DNA of 64,000 bases from Cotesia glomerata. Taxonomy: Eukaryota > Arthropoda > Insecta > Hymenoptera > Braconidae. Where the stretch lies: the NCBI RefSeq assembly GCF_020080835.1, contig NC_058160.1, forward strand, positions 9,985,515 through 10,049,514, read 5' to 3'. Both the position numbers and the translations under genes were made by a program. The notes beneath the pieces are model-generated. The model ran no database searches and was not told where the DNA came from. It saw nothing but the letters and a program-made list of their open reading frames with translations. Each line of letters starts with the position of its first letter. Within the stretch, counting starts at the first letter, position 1. Of this stretch, positions 60,501 through 64,000 are shown piece after piece.

Positions 60501-60892
60501 AAAATCCACCGGATCCGTAAATAAAATTCGTCTTTATTCTCGTCTTCAGCTCTCACTTTAACTCACCCGCAATATTGTCTAGCGACGTCGATAAAAAAAT
60601 ACCGCTAAATAAAACAACAAAATTGTAAAGAAAGGAACGTTTTACGTGACAGAAATTTCACCAGCTGATCAATAAATAAGTATTATAAATAAAATAAAAA
60701 ATCATTGTTGTGATTATTAATTACCTTGTATGCTCCCCCATATGGATAGACAATCGGAAGTGCCGGATAAATTTGTTTTAAATTTGTTTCACTCGCCGTA
60801 CAATAACTTTTGATGATACTTGAACCGTAATATAGCTCAATAAACAACAAAATAATGACTTTTTTATCAACTCTCCTCCAGTTTAAATACAT
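57579..60892 (-). CDS. DM4/DM12 family secreted protein, gene F (4 exons, 209 aa)
   Basis: Exons: 60892-60725, 58972-58779, 58055-57948, 57738-57579, GT/AG, phases 0, 2, 2. Exon 1: hydrophobic start KKVIILLFIELYYG, then IYPALPIVYPYGGAYK, a variant of the family block with no dibasic site before it. Exon 2: FLLGISVPIL, YSQNFQFQYPLPQN, then a strong basic cluster LKRRRRS and RRIFYQLVEQEL. Exon 3: WSGNGKACMLKSICEAS. Exon 4: DKDYTEAALVGRRRDDCALI and CPEGYG. The exon 2 acceptor (AAAAG/TTTC) was chosen because it alone keeps the frame; its pyrimidine tract is slightly displaced. The 'YPYGG' subtype differs from A-D. Confidence 0.85.
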
Positions 60893-61015
60893 TTTCTCAA
60901 CCTCTATTTATCCTGAAGATAATAAATTAATATTAAAAGTATACTCTTGTTTACCTTCGATTTACGGTCACTTTTTAACCAATTTTAGTTTAATAAAAGC
61001 TTTAAGGCCAAAGTT

Positions 61016-61021
61016 TTTATT
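61016..61021 (-). promoter_or_regulatory. Candidate polyadenylation signal of gene G
   Basis: AATAAA on the minus strand 66 nt past the gene G stop, within the 194-bp gap before gene F. Confidence 0.45.
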
Positions 61022-61086
61022 AAAATTAACTGGAAAGTTGTTAAAAATTACGCGATAAAAATATTATACAATACCTGGGATGAACG

Positions 61087-62067
61087 TCAAGTAAATACAA
61101 TTTGGGTGAAGTACTTGAGAGGTGATTCGGCGCAACCGGAATAACTTGAGGCACAATCACCACCAGATCTCCCCAATAGTTCGGCTCGGTGGTACAATTT
61201 GTCGATAGACCGGTGGCTTGAATTAACCGTCTCCGGTAAGTCTTCCGATGGTCTGGATACCATAAAAATTCAATAAAATATAATATAATAACGATGTATA
61301 TCTCTTCGAAATTCATAAATCCAGTGAATATATAATAAATTTAATTTTTCAGTCACACAACATTTTTTAATTGATCCTTCCACGCGATAAATTTATTGGG
61401 TCAATAACTTGACCGGTTATTTAGTAACAAAAACACGGATAAAAAATGGCAATTTACGGTAATAAAAAAATTAAAAGATAATTTCAGAATAAAAGCTCAT
61501 AAACCCAAGAAATAATACGGTCTAACGATAACCTAACGAAGCTTACAGTATAACTTTGACTAACATCATTCATATTCTCTCGTTGACTACACTCTCTACT
61601 CTATACAGTGTGCTATAGCTATACACTGTATACTGTGTACTCTGTACCTTATTTCTTCCTGACTAACTCAATATAACAACTTTAATTCTACTCTATTCGT
61701 GTATAAGTAAGCAAGCAATAAAGAAAATAAAATCAAGCTAGTAAACTGAAAATCAAGGGTTTAAAAAGTAACCAAATATCTAGAGTTGTTTTATTTTATT
61801 TAAAGCATCGAGAAAATTTCTTTATGATAAAAAATTCTTCAAAAGAAAACGAAATTTTATTCATCTCAAAAATGTTTATTTATTTTTATTTAACTTGAAT
61901 AAGTAATGAAGGATTTACTTTGTTGAGTTTAAGTTTAAACAAAAACTTACGTCAGTAATAAATGAACAACATCTAGGAGAACGTCGGTGTTTACTCGGTT
62001 CAATGGAGTTTCTGCAAGCTCGCAAATACTTCTTAAAAGACACTGTCGACCGTCGCTCCAGTTGTAC
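61087..62067 (-). CDS. DM4/DM12 family protein, gene G (last two exons; 5' part missing)
   Basis: Exons: 62067-61951 and 61252-61087, GT/AG, joined in phase 2 as in the six complete paralogues. The first visible exon gives YNWSDGRQCLLRSICELAET and PLNRVNTDVLLDVVHLLLT. The terminal exon gives LYHRAELLGRSGGDCASSY, then SGCAESPLKYF and a stop. Closest in style to gene F (WSxGxxC, LNR). Signal and middle exons were not found between 62.07 and 64.0 kb, so they probably lie beyond the window edge; a large intron would be typical here. Only 194 bp separates its stop from the gene F ATG. Confidence 0.82.
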
Positions 62068-63740
62068 CTGCAAATGGACAAGATCATTTATTTTTTTAAT
62101 TTATTTTAATAAATATACTTAACTTTATTGCAAGCTCTGCATTATCTTGTTACTCTGAAACAACATTCTCAGCAACTTTGATAATTAATCGCTCCGCAAT
62201 AATCATAATAAAATACTATCAGTTTACTTAAATTTATAGTGGCTTGATGAATAATTTCATTATTTTAATTAAGATAATCTAGTAAATTTCGGAGGATAAT
62301 TTAAATAAATCTGAGAAATAATTAATTTGGAAAAAAATTTTTTTTTTGTTAGAATGAATAATTAAGATTTTATATTATAATTTTATATAGACACTGAGTG
62401 GCAAATAATTAGTGGCTCATCTTGACGAGACAACGAGCAAGATGACGAGCTGAAAAAGAAGAACAAGAACAAGAAAATGGTGAAGGAGGATGAGGACCGA
62501 TGACAACAATGACACTGCGACAACGTTTCAGCGACGTCAACTACGCTGTGGATAGGACAAGTAAGATAAAGAGAGTACTTGAGTCTCATTTTATGCTTTT
62601 TTTTTTAATACACTTTACCGTAGGTCGTAATAGAAATAAGATAAAACAGTATTACAACAGTACAAGTAGAATGAAATCGATTTTTGAAAATGGACTTTCA
62701 CTCTAATTTATCCGTACTCGGATTTGATGCAGCAGCCTTACTCGCTGAAACTAAACACTAAATTAATTACGGAGGTGTATGCGTGAAATTGCTTGTAATT
62801 TTATCTCGGACGAGGTTCGCCTCCGCTCTGTGGCGACAAAGGGCTGACTAATGAAACCAAATTCTCCTTTTGAATGAAACTAAATAAATTATTTATTTTA
62901 TCATTTAATAATAAATAAATTTAATTTAATAGAGACAAGTCTTGAAAAGTATTAACTGTTTCTCAAATGTACCTGCTGAAATAGTGTAATTAAATTTCTC
63001 TCGGCGTAAATTAATTGGGACACGCTGCAATTTATTCAAGACGGTAGTACTTCACATGCTGCTTTATTCTTTTATTTAATTATACTGTTAATTACTATTA
63101 ATTATCACCTATCACTTTTAAATATATAATTTCTCATTATTAAAATAAATAATCCATTTTATTGAGCGATTAAATTAATAATTTACGGAGTTGGAAATTT
63201 TTTTCTGAAGAATATTTAAATAGAATAATTTTTCATGGAGTTTAAACAAAGAATTTTTTATTCTTTTGATTAAAAATAAATTTTTCATCTTGATTTTAAT
63301 TATAAATAGTTAGTTTTTTTCGTGTAGTATTCTAAGTGCATTAGTCTTCTTAAGCGTGAAGATAATGACTATATTGGCGTGTGAAAAATAATATAATTGG
63401 TGGATACAAATAATATAACTTGAATGTTTTATTTGGTATCGTTTAAATAAATTATTGTATATTATTCAAAAGCATTCAGTAGCAGAAATGGCTGAAATAG
63501 CTGGGGATTTTCAGTGGGATTGTCGACACGCAAACGCAGCAGTTAACGTCCGACGTATATAATATAAAATAACGTGGGAAGTGTAGGTTAGAAAATTCGA
63601 TAATCCACTGCGGTACACTGCAAACGATTTCAATACTCGATTTAATTCAACTAATTTATTTTATTATTATTATTATTTTTACTACATCTATATTTTATAT
63701 ATACTGTAAATAAAATTATTATTATTATTATGTTATATAA
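62068..63740. other. Presumed intron of gene G, no exon found
   Basis: AT-rich. The 68-codon frames near 62.4-62.7 kb have no DM4/DM12 character. No splice-supported exon could be built. Confidence 0.45.
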
Positions 63741-64000
63741 TCTATATTATCGAGAGAATAAAAAAAATTTTGTGTCCAGGATAGTAATATAATAAAATTG
63801 GTTTTCTTAGTGAAATTTAGTGTCATTGCAAAGGTCTCGATTTGAATGTGTGCCTTTTCATGGTTTCATATCATTCTCACCAATAGTCAATTTACGATTA
63901 TAAGTATTTAGGCTGCATTCTAAAATGCTCTATCTCTAGATACATAATTAATAAATGGCCTTGTATCTCGTGAACTATTGACATTTTTAAAGATATGAGC
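63741..64000 (+). mobile_element. Non-autonomous Helitron, copy f (cut by window end)
   Basis: A|TCTATATTATCGAGAGAATA start, followed by 'gtgtcattgcaaaggtctcg' and 'ctctatctctagatacataa' as in copy c. Confidence 0.75.

Noticed and set aside
60390..60520. Short plus-strand frame (about 44 codons) near 60.4 kb
   Set aside because: No homology, no context; opposite the possible relic exon.
61087..61316. 91-codon frame starting MNFEEIYIVIIL as a first exon
   Set aside because: The other reading frame from the acceptor at 61252 gives the DM4/DM12 terminal exon of gene G in the correct phase; the ATG frame is a shadow.
62383..62706. 68-codon frames as 5' exons of gene G
   Set aside because: No FPxGS-type block, no basic cluster and no donor in the needed phase.

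Overview
This is a eukaryotic, AT-rich, repeat-laden genomic window, almost certainly from an insect. A hymenopteran such as a parasitoid wasp is plausible but not proven here. The genes have short exons with GT/AG introns. There is no operon structure, and every recognisable host gene belongs to one arthropod family, the DM4/DM12 proteins. These are small secreted proteins of unknown function with a cysteine-rich C-terminal domain.

Host genes: seven DM4/DM12 paralogues (called A to G here) lie head to tail on the minus strand between about 13.9 and 62.1 kb. Transcription runs from high to low coordinates. I assembled six complete models by hand from splice sites (A 310 aa, B 205, C 192, D about 190, E 167, F 209); G is 5'-partial. 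All share one architecture: signal-peptide exon, middle exon, a 'GxxGxxCxxRxxCE' exon of 108-117 nt, and a short terminal exon with a CxxxYxxC-type motif. Intron phases are 0, 2, 2 throughout, so this is a tandem-duplication cluster. Two intergenic gaps are very short (D to C 264 bp, G to F 194 bp). Two introns are very long (C intron 2, 10.3 kb; the last intron of D, 13.1 kb) because transposons accumulated in them.

Mobile DNA: 0-0.6 kb holds part of a non-LTR retrotransposon ORF1 (baculovirus-FP-like domain). 3.5-13.4 kb is a repeat field (TIR elements, Helitron ends, tRNA-related SINEs, microsatellites). 28.5-34.05 kb (C intron 2) contains a dead R1-clade LINE sitting in an AC microsatellite, itself inside an older repeat. 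37.4-50.4 kb (D intron) is a nest of at least five levels, with a DIRS-type tyrosine-recombinase retrotransposon (38.9-43.66 kb) at its core; nearby are a hAT-like element with an exact 8-bp target duplication and a solo LTR with an exact 5-bp duplication. Non-autonomous Helitrons (TC...CTAG ends, 3' hairpin) occur at six places. Two lie 7 and 46 bp beyond the stop codons of genes A and F and appear to supply the first AATAAA signal.

Layout (minus-strand genes): A 13.89-17.69; B 20.12-23.32; C 25.77-36.92; D 37.19-52.14; E 53.10-54.81; F 57.58-60.89; G 61.09-62.07 and beyond. 0.9-3.4 kb and about 62.1-63.7 kb show no gene I can support. No prokaryotic features, CRISPR arrays, rRNA genes or convincing functional tRNA genes were seen.
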